DNA of 64,000 bases from Nonomuraea corallina (GTDB lineage: Bacteria; Actinomycetota; Actinomycetes; Streptosporangiales; Streptosporangiaceae). Numbering within the stretch: position 1 is the stretch's first letter; each line of letters opens with the position of its first letter. Where the stretch lies: NCBI RefSeq assembly GCF_027620315.1, contig NZ_JAPNNL010000009.1, positions 18,104 to 82,103 on the forward strand. Reading direction: 5' to 3'. The notes under the pieces are model-generated. The model was given only the letters and a program-made list of their open reading frames with translations. It did no database searches and was not told the origin of the DNA. This document shows positions 1 to 8,191 of this stretch, in pieces. Position numbers and translations under genes: made by a program.

Positions 1-2
1 CC

Positions 3-995
3 AGTGCGCTGGCCGGCGGCACGCTGGTGCAGGTGCTGACCGTGGTCGCGATCGTGCTGATCGCCCAGGCGAGCGCCGTGGGGACCGTCGGCACGGCCGT
101 GCTCGCGCTGACGGCCCTGGTGGCGTTCGAGCCGGTGCTGCCGCTGGCCGCCGCCGGTGAGCGGTACGCCGGCATCGCGGCGGCACTGCGCCGCCTGCGC
201 GAGGTCCGTTCGGCCTCCCCCGCGGTCACGGAGCCGGGCACGCCGGCCGCTCCCCCGCCGGGGCCGCTGACGGTCGAGGTCGAGGACCTCGTGGTACGGC
301 ACGTGCCCGGCGGGCGGCCGGCCGTGAACGGGGTGTCGCTCACGCTGACCCCGGGCAGGCGGGTGGCGCTGGTGGGGCCGAGCGGCGCGGGCAAGAGCAC
401 GGTTCTGGCGGCGCTCATGCGCCTCGTCGACCCCGAGTCCGGAAATATCAGGATCAATGGCGTGGACATCGGCGATCTGGCCTCCGATGACGTGCGGGCC
501 ATGATGACCGGGCTCACGCAGGACCCGTACGTCTTCCGGACCACGCTCCGCGACAACCTGCGCCTGGCGGGCCCGGAGGCCGACGACGAGCGGCTGGCCA
601 GGGCCGTGCGGGACGCGCGGCTGGAGCGCTGGGTGCAGCGCACCGGCTGGGACGCCGAGCTGGGCGAGGACGGCAGCACCGTGTCCGGCGGCCAGCTGCA
701 GCGGCTCGCGCTGGCCAGGGCGCTGCTGTTCGACCCGCCCGTGCTGCTGCTGGACGAGCCGGCCGAGGCGCTGGACGAGGAGACGGCCGACGAGCTGATG
801 GCCGACCTGCTCGACGTCACGCACGACCGGACCACGCTGCTGGTCACCCACCGCCTCAAGGGGCTGGAGCGGGTGGACGAGATCGTGGTGCTGGAGGACG
901 GCCGCGTCACCCAGCGCGGCACCCACGACGAGCTGGTCTCCCGGCCCGGCTACTACCGGGATCTGTGGGAGTCGGAGGCGCTCACCCGCCGCTGA
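3..995 (+). CDS. cydC: Thiol reductant ABC exporter, CydC-type subunit (5' truncated)
   Basis: The reading frame is open to the left edge, so the N-terminal membrane domain is mostly missing. What remains is the last transmembrane segments followed by a complete ABC ATPase domain: Walker A GPSGAGKS, signature VSGGQLQRLALARAL, Walker B VLLLDEP, and the H-loop histidine in VTHRL. The linker FEPVLPLAAAGERYAG before the ATPase is typical of CydC. CydC pairs with CydD in the inner membrane to export cysteine/glutathione-type thiols needed for cytochrome bd assembly. In many actinobacteria CydC and CydD are fused; that cannot be judged because the upstream part is outside the window. A generic exporter half is the alternative. 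Confidence 0.82.
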   Translation, partial: SALAGGTLVQVLTVVAIVLIAQASAVGTVGTAVLALTALVAFEPVLPLAAAGERYAGIAAALRRLREVRSASPAVTEPGTPAAPPPGPLTVEVEDLVVRHVPGGRPAVNGVSLTLTPGRRVALVGPSGAGKSTVLAALMRLVDPESGNIRINGVDIGDLASDDVRAMMTGLTQDPYVFRTTLRDNLRLAGPEADDERLARAVRDARLERWVQRTGWDAELGEDGSTVSGGQLQRLALARALLFDPPVLLLDEPAEALDEETADELMADLLDVTHDRTTLLVTHRLKGLERVDEIVVLEDGRVTQRGTHDELVSRPGYYRDLWESEALTRR

Positions 996-1003
996 GGAAC
1001 TCC

Positions 1004-1026
1004 ACGGGCCCGTCGCCCGTTGTGTT
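1004..1026 (+). terminator. Weak stem-loop terminator after cydC
   Basis: A 6-bp stem (ACGGGC at 1004-1009, GCCCGT at 1015-1020, 5-nt loop) starts 8 nt after the cydC stop and is followed by TGTGTT. Short stem and poor T-tract make this tentative. Confidence 0.35.
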
Positions 1027-1037
1027 GGCATGGCAAG

Positions 1038-1058
1038 CTGGTTTACAGTACAAACCAG
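1038..1058 (+). promoter_or_regulatory. 21-bp inverted repeat, likely operator of the downstream wHTH regulator
   Basis: CTGGTTT (1038-1044) and AAACCAG (1052-1058) form perfect 7-bp arms around a 7-nt spacer. A promoter-like pair overlaps it: -35 TTGGCA at 1025-1030 and a weak -10 TACAAA at 1049-1054, 18 nt apart. The site lies 22 nt before the first gene of a four-gene operon that encodes its own winged-helix protein, so autorepression is the simplest reading. Confidence 0.6.
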
Positions 1059-1080
1059 TTTGATGCTGCGAGGAGTTGAG

Positions 1081-1704
1081 ATGACAGACGACGGCGAGCG
1101 GGTGGCCTCCCCGGAGGAGACGCTCCGGCTCATCGAGACGCAGCGCGCCACCGCGGTCAGAGCGCTGCACGGCGATCCGCTGCTCCTCTACACGCCGTGG
1201 GGCGTCGCCTGGCTGCTCGGCTTCGGCGCGCTCTTCCTGCGGTACGGGCTGGACGGCGTCCCCTACGCGCCGATCAGCCACGGAGCCGCCCTGGGCGTCC
1301 ATCTCTCGCTGCAGGTGGTCGCGGGCGCGTTCGCGGCGACCGGGATCGTCCGGATGAGCTCCCAGGTCCGGGGCGAGAGTTCCGCCAAGGGCATGATGTA
1401 CGGCTACGCCTGGTTCGTCGGCATGGTGCTGATGTCGGTGATCTGCGCGAGGTTCAGCTCCGCGCTCGACCCCCTCGGGGCGGGCCTGCTGTGGGCCGGG
1501 GTGTCGCTGCTCGTGGTCGCGGTCCTCTACATGGCCGGCGGCGCGCTTTTCGGGCAGTGGCCGATGTTCTTCATGGGGGTGTGGGTCGCCGCCGTCAACG
1601 GCCTGGGCGTCATCCTGGGCGCCGGCTGGCACGCCCTGCTGTCGGCGGTGCTCCTGGGCGGCGGCCAGATCGCCGCCGGCATCCTGCTGCGGCGGCGCGC
1701 ATGA
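1081..1704 (+). CDS. Polytopic membrane protein of unknown function
   Basis: Encodes 207 residues. The start at 1081 is chosen because AGGAG sits 6 nt upstream and the coding frame beyond it has no membrane character. After a soluble N-terminus of about 40 residues (SPEETLRLIETQRA) there are five or six hydrophobic segments, roughly residues 38-58, 65-85, 98-120, 125-145, 150-170 and 175-200. No catalytic motif is visible and the family is not recognised. It is the first gene of an operon: its stop overlaps the start of the wHTH regulator by 4 nt, and an ABC-2 ATPase and permease follow. It may be an accessory subunit of that transporter (inference). Confidence 0.75.
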   Translation: MTDDGERVASPEETLRLIETQRATAVRALHGDPLLLYTPWGVAWLLGFGALFLRYGLDGVPYAPISHGAALGVHLSLQVVAGAFAATGIVRMSSQVRGESSAKGMMYGYAWFVGMVLMSVICARFSSALDPLGAGLLWAGVSLLVVAVLYMAGGALFGQWPMFFMGVWVAAVNGLGVILGAGWHALLSAVLLGGGQIAAGILLRRRA

Positions 1705-2024
1705 CCTCCGGGGAGGCCGCGCCCGAGCTCGACCCGGTCATCCACGCCCAGGCCAGGCTGCGCGTGATGGTCACCCTCAGCACGCTCTGCGAGGGCGACG
1801 AGATCGCCTTCCCCTCGCTCAAGGACCTGCTCGGCATGACCGCGGGCAATCTGTCCGTCCACCTGACCAAGCTCGAAGAGGCCGGCTACGTGCGGATCAC
1901 CAAGACCCACAAGGGCCGCACCCCCGTCACCTACGTCTCGATGACCACGCGAGGGCGCCTCGCGCTCGAGGACTACACCAAGGCCATCCGTTCCCTACTG
2001 GACTCCGCAGGAGGCATTCCATGA
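1701..2024 (+). CDS. Small winged-helix transcriptional regulator (HTH_27/MarR-like)
   Basis: A 107-residue protein that is almost entirely one winged-helix domain: recognition-helix region LLGMTAGNLSVHLTKLEEAG, then a wing with ITKTHKGRTPVTYVSMT. Such one-domain regulators often repress the transporter operon in which they lie. The ATG at 1701 overlaps the previous stop (ATGA), and its own stop overlaps the ATPase start in the same way, so the genes are translationally coupled. The inverted repeat at 1038-1058 in front of the operon is its best candidate binding site. The ligand is unknown. Confidence 0.82.
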   Translation: MTSGEAAPELDPVIHAQARLRVMVTLSTLCEGDEIAFPSLKDLLGMTAGNLSVHLTKLEEAGYVRITKTHKGRTPVTYVSMTTRGRLALEDYTKAIRSLLDSAGGIP

Positions 2025-2914
2025 CAGTCCTCGCCAGAACGGTCGAGGCCACCCGCCGCTACGGTGACGTGTTAGCACTCGATCGCGTGTCCGTCGACAT
2101 CCGGGCCGGTGAGCTGGTGGGCCTGCTGGGCCCCAACGGCGCGGGCAAGTCCACGCTGATCAACCTGTTCGTGGGGCTGCGCCGGCCCAGCTCCGGCACG
2201 GTCGAGCTGCTCGGCGGCTCGCCGTCCGACCCGGCGGTGCGGCGCGGCATCGGCGTCACGCCGCAGGAGACCGGACTGCCCGAGGTGCTGCGGGTGGGCG
2301 AGATCGTGGACTTCGTCTCCTCCCACTTCCCCCGTCGGGCGGCCAAGGCCGAGCTGCTGGACCGGTTCGGTCTCGGTGACCTGGTCAAGCGGCAGATCGG
2401 CGGCCTGTCCGGCGGGCAGAAGCGGCGGCTGGCCGTGGCGCTCGCGTTCGCCGGCCGTCCCCGGCTGGTGTTCCTGGACGAGCCGACCACCGGGCTCGAC
2501 GTCGAGGCCCGGCGGGCGCTGTGGGACGGCATCAAGGCCTTCCACGAGGACGGCGGCACCGTCCTGCTGACCAGCCACTACCTGGAGGAGATCGAGGCGC
2601 TGGCGGAGCGGGTGGTGGTCGTCGGCCACGGCCGGGTGCTGGCCGACGACACCATGCGGGCGGTGCGCGACGTGGTCGGCGTGCGGCGGGTCTCGCTCGA
2701 CGCCGGCGAGCTGCCCGAGCTGCCCGAGCTGCCCGGCGTGGCCGCCGTGGAGCGCGAGGGCGGCCGGGTCCACCTGATGACCACCGACCCCGACCGGCTC
2801 GTGGTCGAGCTGGTGCGCAGCGGCGCCCCGTTCTCGGGTCTGGAGATCAGGCCCACCTCCCTGGAGGAGGCCTTCCTGACCATCACCGCCGCGAAGGAGC
2901 ACGCCCATGTCTAG
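2021..2914 (+). CDS. ABC-2 type transporter ATP-binding protein
   Basis: A 297-residue ATPase with Walker A GPNGAGKST at about residues 37-45, signature LSGGQKRRLAVALAFAG, Walker B LVFLDEPTTGLD and a switch histidine in LLTSHYLEE. The C-terminal ~80 residues form the extra domain common in DrrA/CcmA-like ATPases of two-component exporters. It contains a small in-frame repeat, ELPELPELP. It would power the permease encoded immediately downstream (8-nt overlap). Antibiotic or lipid export is typical of the family, but the substrate cannot be read from sequence. Confidence 0.88.
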   Translation: MTVLARTVEATRRYGDVLALDRVSVDIRAGELVGLLGPNGAGKSTLINLFVGLRRPSSGTVELLGGSPSDPAVRRGIGVTPQETGLPEVLRVGEIVDFVSSHFPRRAAKAELLDRFGLGDLVKRQIGGLSGGQKRRLAVALAFAGRPRLVFLDEPTTGLDVEARRALWDGIKAFHEDGGTVLLTSHYLEEIEALAERVVVVGHGRVLADDTMRAVRDVVGVRRVSLDAGELPELPELPGVAAVEREGGRVHLMTTDPDRLVVELVRSGAPFSGLEIRPTSLEEAFLTITAAKEHAHV

Positions 2915-3647
2915 CCTCATCCTGGCGCACGCCCGCTACCAGGCGCTCGAACAGATCCGGGTGCCGATCGGGCTGCTGGCCGGCGGGCTGTTCCCGGCCA
3001 TCTCGATGCTGGCGTTCGCGGCGCCGTTCGTCGGCGACGACCCGGCCGCCTCGACGCTGTCGATGGGCTCGATGATGCTGATCGGCGGCATGTCGGCGGC
3101 GCTCATCGCGCTGTCGATCTCGGTGGCGCAGGATCGCGAGCAGCCGTGGAACCCCTACCTGCGCACGCTCCCCGCCGGGCCCCTCCCCCACTTCGCCGGG
3201 CGGCTGCTCACCGCGATGGCGCTCATGGTGGTCTCGACGATCCCGGTGACGCTGGTGGCGGCGATCTTCACGGAGGCCGACCTGTCACCGGTGCGGCTGG
3301 CCGGAATGATCGGCGCGGTGCTGGCGGGCTCGGTGCCGTTCATGCTGATCGGGCTCTTCCTCGGGCTGATGCTGCCGTCGAAGGCGGCGATCGCGGTGTC
3401 GCAGATCCTGTTCTTCCCGTTCGCGATCGTGGGCGGGCTGATGCTGCCGCCGCAGGTGATGCCCGGGTTCCTGAACGTGATCTCCCCGTACGTGCCCAGC
3501 CGGGGCGGCGGCGAGCTGGTGTGGTGGGCGGCCGGCGGAGCGGCGCCCGCGGCCCTGCCGCTGGTGGTGCTGGCCTGCTGGACCGTGGTCGCGGGGGTGG
3601 CCGCCGCCTGGGCCTACCGGCGCGACGAGGGACGCCGGTTCTCCTGA
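2907..3647 (+). CDS. ABC-2 type transporter permease
   Basis: A 246-residue integral membrane protein with six predicted hydrophobic segments, including LIGGMSAALIALSISVAQ, MALMVVSTIPVTLVAAIF and LPLVVLACWTVVAGVAAAWA. It follows the ATPase with an 8-nt overlap and is the last gene of the operon, so it forms the membrane half of the exporter. The motif FFPFAIVGGLMLPPQVMPGFL, with a Pro-rich re-entrant stretch, is usual for ABC-2 permeases. The substrate is unknown. A stem-loop follows the stop. Confidence 0.87.
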   Translation: MSSLILAHARYQALEQIRVPIGLLAGGLFPAISMLAFAAPFVGDDPAASTLSMGSMMLIGGMSAALIALSISVAQDREQPWNPYLRTLPAGPLPHFAGRLLTAMALMVVSTIPVTLVAAIFTEADLSPVRLAGMIGAVLAGSVPFMLIGLFLGLMLPSKAAIAVSQILFFPFAIVGGLMLPPQVMPGFLNVISPYVPSRGGGELVWWAAGGAAPAALPLVVLACWTVVAGVAAAWAYRRDEGRRFS

Positions 3648-3659
3648 CGTCCCGGAGGG

Positions 3660-3700
3660 GGGTGTGCCGCCGAGTCCGCAGCGATCTCAACGGCACACCC
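3660..3700. terminator. Bidirectional stem-loop between convergent genes
   Basis: GGGTGTGCCG (3660-3669) pairs perfectly with CGGCACACCC (3691-3700) around a 21-nt loop, in the short gap between the ABC permease and the convergent protease gene. There is no T-tract, as is common in high-GC actinobacteria. Confidence 0.55.
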
Positions 3701-3720
3701 GTCCGTGTGGGGGTCCTGGG

Positions 3721-4941
3721 TTATTGCATCTCAGCGAGGGTGGCGGTGACGGTGTTCTCCTTGCCGTCCCTCATATATGTGATCTGAACCTGTTGGCCCG
3801 GTTTGAAACCTCTGATCTGTCCGACGACGTCATCGCCGCTGTCGAGGATCTTTCCGTCGATCTTGGTGATGAGGTCGGCGGGCCGCAGCCCGGCCTTCTC
3901 GGCGGGGCTGCCCGCCGTGATCTGGCGGACCAGCGCGCCGGGCACGTCGCCGGTGGCGTCGGTGACGCTCACGCCGAGGAAGGCGTGGGTCACCTTGCCG
4001 GTGCTGATGAGCTGCTCGGACACGTGCTTGGCGGTGTTGATCGGGATGGCGAAGCCGAGGCCGATGCTGCCGTTGCTGCCCGCCGTCGCGATCGCGGTGT
4101 TGATGCCCACCACCTGCCCGGCGGCGTTGACCAGCGCGCCGCCCGAGTTGCCCGGGTTGATCGCGGCGTCGGTCTGGATGGCGCCGCCGATCGTGGTCAC
4201 GTCGCCGCCGCCCCGCTGCGGCCAGCCGGGCGGGGTCTGCTGCTGCTCGCCGCCCACGTTGAGCGTGCGGTCGAGCGCGCTGACGATGCCCAGGGTGACC
4301 GACCCGTCGAGGCCGAGCGGGCTGCCGAGGGCCAGCACCGAATCGCCCACCTTGAGCTGGTCGCTGTCGCCGAGCGTGGCGGGGGTCAGCCCGGACACGC
4401 CCTCGGCCCTGATCACGGCCAGGTCGGTGGCCGGGTCGGTGCCGACCACGGAGGCGGTGGCGGTCTTGCCGTCGCTGAACTTCACGCTCATCCTGCCGCC
4501 CTGACCGGCGCCCACCGCCACGTGGTTGTTGGTGAGGATCAGCCCGTCCTCGGTGAGGACGACGCCGGAGCCCTCGCCCGTCGCCCCCTGGATCATCACC
4601 ACGGAGGGCTGCACCTTCTCCGCGACCTGCGCCACGGTGAGCGCGGTCGAGGTCTGGCTGAACGTCGGGTTCGGCGCGCTGACGGTCGTCACGACGGGAT
4701 CCTGGAACGCGGTGGCGACGGTGGCGCCCACGACGCCGCCGCCGACGGCCATGGCGGCCAGAGCCAGCCCGGCGACCGCCTTCCGCCCGAGGCCCGGCCT
4801 CCTGGGCGGGGGCGGAGGCGGAGGCACCGGCTGACCCATGACCATGGTGTCCCGCCTGGGGAACCCCCCGGCGGTGGGCGGCGTGTCACCGAACTGGCTC
4901 CAGCCGCCGACGCCCTGCTCGCGAGGCTCGTTCGCGTTCAT
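3721..4941 (-). CDS. HtrA/DegP-like trypsin-type serine protease with PDZ domain
   Basis: Encodes 406 residues. The ATG at 4941 is preferred because GGGAG lies 6 nt upstream. A Pro-rich cytoplasmic N-terminus (nine consecutive prolines near residue 40) leads to one membrane anchor at about residues 55-80, then a chymotrypsin-fold domain with the triad His140 (LTNNHV), Asp173 (ATDLAVI) and Ser266 (NPGNSGGAL), and a C-terminal PDZ domain from about residue 310 (LGVSVTDATGD, GSPAEKAGLRPADLI). The active site is therefore extracytoplasmic. Such proteases degrade misfolded envelope proteins or take part in regulated proteolysis. An upstream in-frame start would add 13 residues. Confidence 0.9.
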   Translation of the reverse strand: MNANEPREQGVGGWSQFGDTPPTAGGFPRRDTMVMGQPVPPPPPPPRRPGLGRKAVAGLALAAMAVGGGVVGATVATAFQDPVVTTVSAPNPTFSQTSTALTVAQVAEKVQPSVVMIQGATGEGSGVVLTEDGLILTNNHVAVGAGQGGRMSVKFSDGKTATASVVGTDPATDLAVIRAEGVSGLTPATLGDSDQLKVGDSVLALGSPLGLDGSVTLGIVSALDRTLNVGGEQQQTPPGWPQRGGGDVTTIGGAIQTDAAINPGNSGGALVNAAGQVVGINTAIATAGSNGSIGLGFAIPINTAKHVSEQLISTGKVTHAFLGVSVTDATGDVPGALVRQITAGSPAEKAGLRPADLITKIDGKILDSGDDVVGQIRGFKPGQQVQITYMRDGKENTVTATLAEMQ

Positions 4942-5067
4942 TGTCATCTCCCTCGAGTTCCTCTGACTCCAGGGTGCCAAAGCCCGCGTAAGAGCTGGTT
5001 AAGCCGGTGATCCACGGCGGCCGAAAGGTTGAACGACGGCTTTATCAGCCCTGCTCCCCGACCCGGG

Positions 5068-6594
5068 TCACGTCCAGTATTCATCCTTGAGCAGCCGCTT
5101 GTAGAGCTTGCCCGTGGGATGCCGGGGCAGTTCGGCCCGGAAGTCCACCGACTTCGGGCACTTGTAGTGGGCCAGCTGGGAGCGGCAGTACTCGATCAGC
5201 TCCTTCTCCAGCGCCGGCCCGGCCTCGTCCATCGACACCGGCTGCACCACGGCCTTGACCTGCTCGCCCATCTCCTCGTCCGGGACGCCCAGCACGGCCA
5301 CGTCGGCGACCTTGGGGTGCACGCACAGGACGTTCTCGGCCTCCTGCGGGTAGATGTTCACCCCGCCAGAGATGATCATGTACGAGCGGCGGTCGGTGAG
5401 GTAGAGGAACCCGTCGGCGTCCAGGTAGCCGATGTCGCCGAGGGTGGTCCAGCCGCGGCCCTGCGGGTCCTGCACCGAACGGGTCTTGTCGGGGTCGCCG
5501 TGATACTCGAAGACGGCGGCGCTCTCGAAGTAGATCGTGCCGTGCTCGCCCGGCGGCAGCTCGTTGCCCTCCTCGTCGCACACGTGCACGGGGCCCAGCA
5601 GTGACCGGCCGACCGTGCCCTTGTGCTCCAGCCAGTCGGCGGAGCTGACGTACAGGAAGCCGTTGCCCTCGGTGCCGGCGTAGTACTCGTGGATGATCGG
5701 GCCCCACCACTCGATCATCTGCTCCTTGACCGGGATCGGGCAGGGCGCGGCCGCGTGGATGGCGGCCCGCAGCGACGACAGGTCGTACCTGGCCCGGGTC
5801 TCCTCGGGCAGCTTGAGCATCTTGATGAACATGGTCGGCACCAGTTGCGAGTGCGTCACCTGGTATTTCTCGACCAGCCGCAGATACTCCTCGGGGTCGA
5901 AGCGCTCCATGATCACCAGGGTGGCGCCGAGGCGCTGGAACGTCATGCAGTAGCGCAGCGGGGCCGCGTGGTAGAGCGGGGCGGGCGACAGGTAGACGCT
6001 GTCGGCCGACGGCGCGAACAGGAACGAGATGAGCTTGAACAGCGGGCCCGGCTCGGTCAGCGGCTCCAGCGCCAGGGTCGGCTTGACGCCCTTGGGCCTG
6101 CCGGTGGTGCCGGACGAGTAGAGCATGTCGGCGCCCTGCACCTCGTCCTCGATCGGGGTGACCGGGTGCGCCGCGACGGCTTCCTCGTACGACTGGAAGC
6201 CCTCGGCGGTGCCGTCGAGCATCAGCCGCAGCTCCACGCGCGGCGTGTCGGCGGTGATGGAGGTGGCGACGTCGGCGAGGGCGGCGCTGGAGACGAACAC
6301 CCGGGCGCCGCAGTTGTCGACGATGTAGGCCAGTTCGTCGCGTTGCAGGCGTGAGCTGATCGCCGTGTAGTAGAGACCGGACCGGTGCGCCGCCCAGGCG
6401 ACGGCCAGGAAGAGCGGATGGTTGGGCAACATGAAGGCGACGTGGTCGCCCGGCCGCAGGCCCGCGGCGCGGAAGAGGTGGGCCAGCCGGTTCGACTCCT
6501 CGTCGAGCCGGCGGTAGGTGACGACCTGACCGGAGCCCGCCATGATCACAGCGGGCTTGTCGGGGGTGACTGCTGCGATGGCTCCCGGGTACAT
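5068..6594 (-). CDS. Acyl-CoA synthetase (FadD4-like AMP-forming ligase)
   Basis: A 508-residue ANL-superfamily enzyme with the P-loop YSSGTTGRPKG at about residues 159-169, the A5-type motif YYAGTEGN, the hinge region containing YLTDRRSYMIISGGVNIYP, and the C-terminal catalytic lysine in PTGKLYKRLL. It activates a carboxylic acid, probably a fatty or aromatic acyl chain, to its CoA thioester in the cytoplasm. The start MYPG is the normal N-terminus for this subgroup and fits a leaderless transcript: TACTGT ends 6 nt before the ATG. That -10 lies inside a palindrome, which suggests repression by a TetR-type regulator that is not in the window. Acyl chain length is unknown. Confidence 0.87.
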   Translation of the reverse strand: MYPGAIAAVTPDKPAVIMAGSGQVVTYRRLDEESNRLAHLFRAAGLRPGDHVAFMLPNHPLFLAVAWAAHRSGLYYTAISSRLQRDELAYIVDNCGARVFVSSAALADVATSITADTPRVELRLMLDGTAEGFQSYEEAVAAHPVTPIEDEVQGADMLYSSGTTGRPKGVKPTLALEPLTEPGPLFKLISFLFAPSADSVYLSPAPLYHAAPLRYCMTFQRLGATLVIMERFDPEEYLRLVEKYQVTHSQLVPTMFIKMLKLPEETRARYDLSSLRAAIHAAAPCPIPVKEQMIEWWGPIIHEYYAGTEGNGFLYVSSADWLEHKGTVGRSLLGPVHVCDEEGNELPPGEHGTIYFESAAVFEYHGDPDKTRSVQDPQGRGWTTLGDIGYLDADGFLYLTDRRSYMIISGGVNIYPQEAENVLCVHPKVADVAVLGVPDEEMGEQVKAVVQPVSMDEAGPALEKELIEYCRSQLAHYKCPKSVDFRAELPRHPTGKLYKRLLKDEYWT

Positions 6595-6598
6595 GACC

Positions 6599-6614
6599 GA
6601 ACAGTATTCTGTTC
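6599..6614 (-). promoter_or_regulatory. Palindromic operator over a leaderless promoter of the acyl-CoA synthetase
   Basis: GAACAG (6599-6604) and CTGTTC (6609-6614) form a 6-bp inverted repeat with a 4-nt centre. On the minus strand the -10 box TACTGT (6606-6601) overlaps it and ends 6 nt before the ATG at 6594. A repressor here would directly block transcription. Confidence 0.55.
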
Positions 6615-6647
6615 GCGGCGGGAAAAGCCAGACCCCGGACAGGGCGA

Positions 6648-6676
6648 AGCCGCGGCCTCGTCGTGAGACCGCGGCT
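6648..6676 (-). terminator. Stem-loop terminator after the secreted Trp/Lys-rich protein gene
   Basis: AGCCGCGG (6648-6655) pairs with CCGCGGCT (6669-6676); a further three pairs follow after one mismatch. It begins 12 nt past the stop codon of the minus-strand gene at 6688-7266. No T-tract. Confidence 0.55.
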
Positions 6677-6687
6677 CGCTGTGGGGA

Positions 6688-7266
6688 TCAGACGGCGTGG
6701 TAGACGTCCTGCCAGCCGGAGTGCCAGCCCTTCGGGTTCCAGTGGTTGCCGCGGCTCACGTTCACGTAGATGTGAGCGGCGTTCTCACCGGAGAACGAGA
6801 AGTGCTTGGGGTGCTTCCAGCAGTTCTTGAAGCGCTCGTAGGAGGTGTCGCCGTCGGTGGTGACGACCTTGAAGGTCGTCCACGCGCACTTGTTCTTGCC
6901 CCACCACTTGTCGTTGTAGAGCTTGCCGTGCACGTCGAACCGGAAGACGTGCTTCCACTCCCAGACGCGCTTCTTGACTTCCTTCTTCACCCACCAGCAC
7001 TTCTTCTCGCCGTCGTGCCACTTGCAGACCTTCTTCGGGACGATGACGGTCTTCCAGTGCCAGTGCTTGTAGGTCTTCTTCTCGACCTCCACGTGGCCCT
7101 TGGCCTTGGCCTTGTGGTCGCTGGAGTGGTACGGGCCCCAGCTGTCGGAGTACGTGCCGGACGGGGTCGCGGCGCCGGTCGTCGTCGCGCCCGCGGCCAC
7201 GGGGGCGGCGACGGTCACCGCGGCGGCGGCGGCCACGCCGATCAGGATTCGGGTAGCGAATCGCAT
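6688..7266 (-). CDS. Secreted Trp/Lys/His-rich protein of unknown function
   Basis: A 192-residue protein with a clear Sec signal peptide (MRFATRILIGVAAAAAVTVA, cleavage near residue 25-30) and GAGGAG 7 nt before the ATG. The mature part is unusual: about 15 tryptophans, many lysines and histidines, and four cysteines that could form two disulfides (contexts KKVCKW, KKCWW, NKCAW, KNCWK). Short motifs such as KHWHWK and CWWVKK recur. I do not recognise the family. High positive charge and exposed aromatics suggest a cell-envelope or polyanion-binding protein, but that is inference. It is a single gene with its own terminator hairpin downstream. Confidence 0.72.
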   Translation of the reverse strand: MRFATRILIGVAAAAAVTVAAPVAAGATTTGAATPSGTYSDSWGPYHSSDHKAKAKGHVEVEKKTYKHWHWKTVIVPKKVCKWHDGEKKCWWVKKEVKKRVWEWKHVFRFDVHGKLYNDKWWGKNKCAWTTFKVVTTDGDTSYERFKNCWKHPKHFSFSGENAAHIYVNVSRGNHWNPKGWHSGWQDVYHAV

Positions 7267-7369
7267 GTGAGGGCTCCTCGGGAAGAGGTTGGTTCTGCTG
7301 TCGGACTATTGATAAGCGGAACCGATTGCCCGTTGCTTGCAACCCGCTTTAACCCTGCCTTATCCAGAC

Positions 7370-8182
7370 TTATCCGGCGGCGATCACCGAGCCCGCGTAC
7401 TTCTGCGCGATGAAGTCCTTCACCTTCTGGTCCTGCAGCAGCTTGGCCAGGGTGACGACGTCCGGGTCCTGCTCCTTGCCGGCGGCCACGACCAGGCCGT
7501 TCACGTACGGGTTCGCCTCGGTCTTCTCCAGCACCAGCGCCTCGGACGCGGGCTTGAGCCCGGCCTCGATCGCGTAGTTGCCGTTGATCACGGCCGCGTC
7601 CACGTCCTCCAGCGAGCGCGGGAGCTGCGCGGCCTCCAGCGGCTCGAACCGCAGGTTCTTCGGGTTGCCGGTGACGTCGCGCTCGGTGGCGGCGGTGCCC
7701 GCGCCCTCCTTGAGGGTGATCACGCCGTTGTCGGCGAGCAGCTTGAGCGCCCGGCCCAGGTTGGTGGCGTCGTTCGGCACGGCCACGGTGCCGCCGTCGG
7801 GCAGGCCGCCGAGCTCGGTCGCCTTCTTGGAGTACAGGCCGAGCGGCTCCAGGTGGACCGGTGCGACGAAGGCCAGGTCGGTGCCCTTGGAGGAGTTGAA
7901 GTCGTCCAGGTACGGGCGGTGCTGGAAGAAGTTGGCGTCCAGCTTGCCCTCGCTCAGCTGGACGTTGGGCTGCACGTAGTCGGTGAACTCGACGATCTCC
8001 AGGTCCAGGCCGGCGGCCTCGGCGAGGTTCTCGTCGACGTACTTGACGATCTCCCCGTGCGGCACCGGGCTGACGCCGATCTTCAGGGCGCCGTCGGGCT
8101 CGCTGGTGGCGGACTGCGACGTACCGCATGCGGCGAGCGACAGAGCCAGCGCAGCAGCACCCACTATGCGACGAAATTTCAT
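7370..8182 (-). CDS. metQ: D-methionine-type ABC transporter substrate-binding lipoprotein
   Basis: A 270-residue NlpA/MetQ-family protein. The N-terminus is a lipoprotein signal with lipobox LAAC at about residues 16-19, then the family hallmarks KIGVSPVPHGEI, SEGKLDANFFQHRPYL and GGTVAVPNDATNLGRAL. AGGAAGATC precedes the ATG. Anchored outside the membrane, it captures methionine (or a related sulfur amino acid) and delivers it to MetI/MetN. It is the third gene of the metNIQ operon, 9 nt downstream of metI. Specificity within the family (L-Met, D-Met, Met sulfoxide) cannot be assigned. Confidence 0.9.
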   Translation of the reverse strand: MKFRRIVGAAALALSLAACGTSQSATSEPDGALKIGVSPVPHGEIVKYVDENLAEAAGLDLEIVEFTDYVQPNVQLSEGKLDANFFQHRPYLDDFNSSKGTDLAFVAPVHLEPLGLYSKKATELGGLPDGGTVAVPNDATNLGRALKLLADNGVITLKEGAGTAATERDVTGNPKNLRFEPLEAAQLPRSLEDVDAAVINGNYAIEAGLKPASEALVLEKTEANPYVNGLVVAAGKEQDPDVVTLAKLLQDQKVKDFIAQKYAGSVIAAG

Positions 8183-8191
8183 GATCTTCCT

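Noticed and set aside
3664..5010. Long open frame on the plus strand opposite the HtrA-like protease
   Set aside because: It is antisense to a gene with a complete catalytic triad and PDZ domain. Its translation is low-complexity (Gly/Arg/His/Asp) as expected from reverse frames of GC-rich genes.
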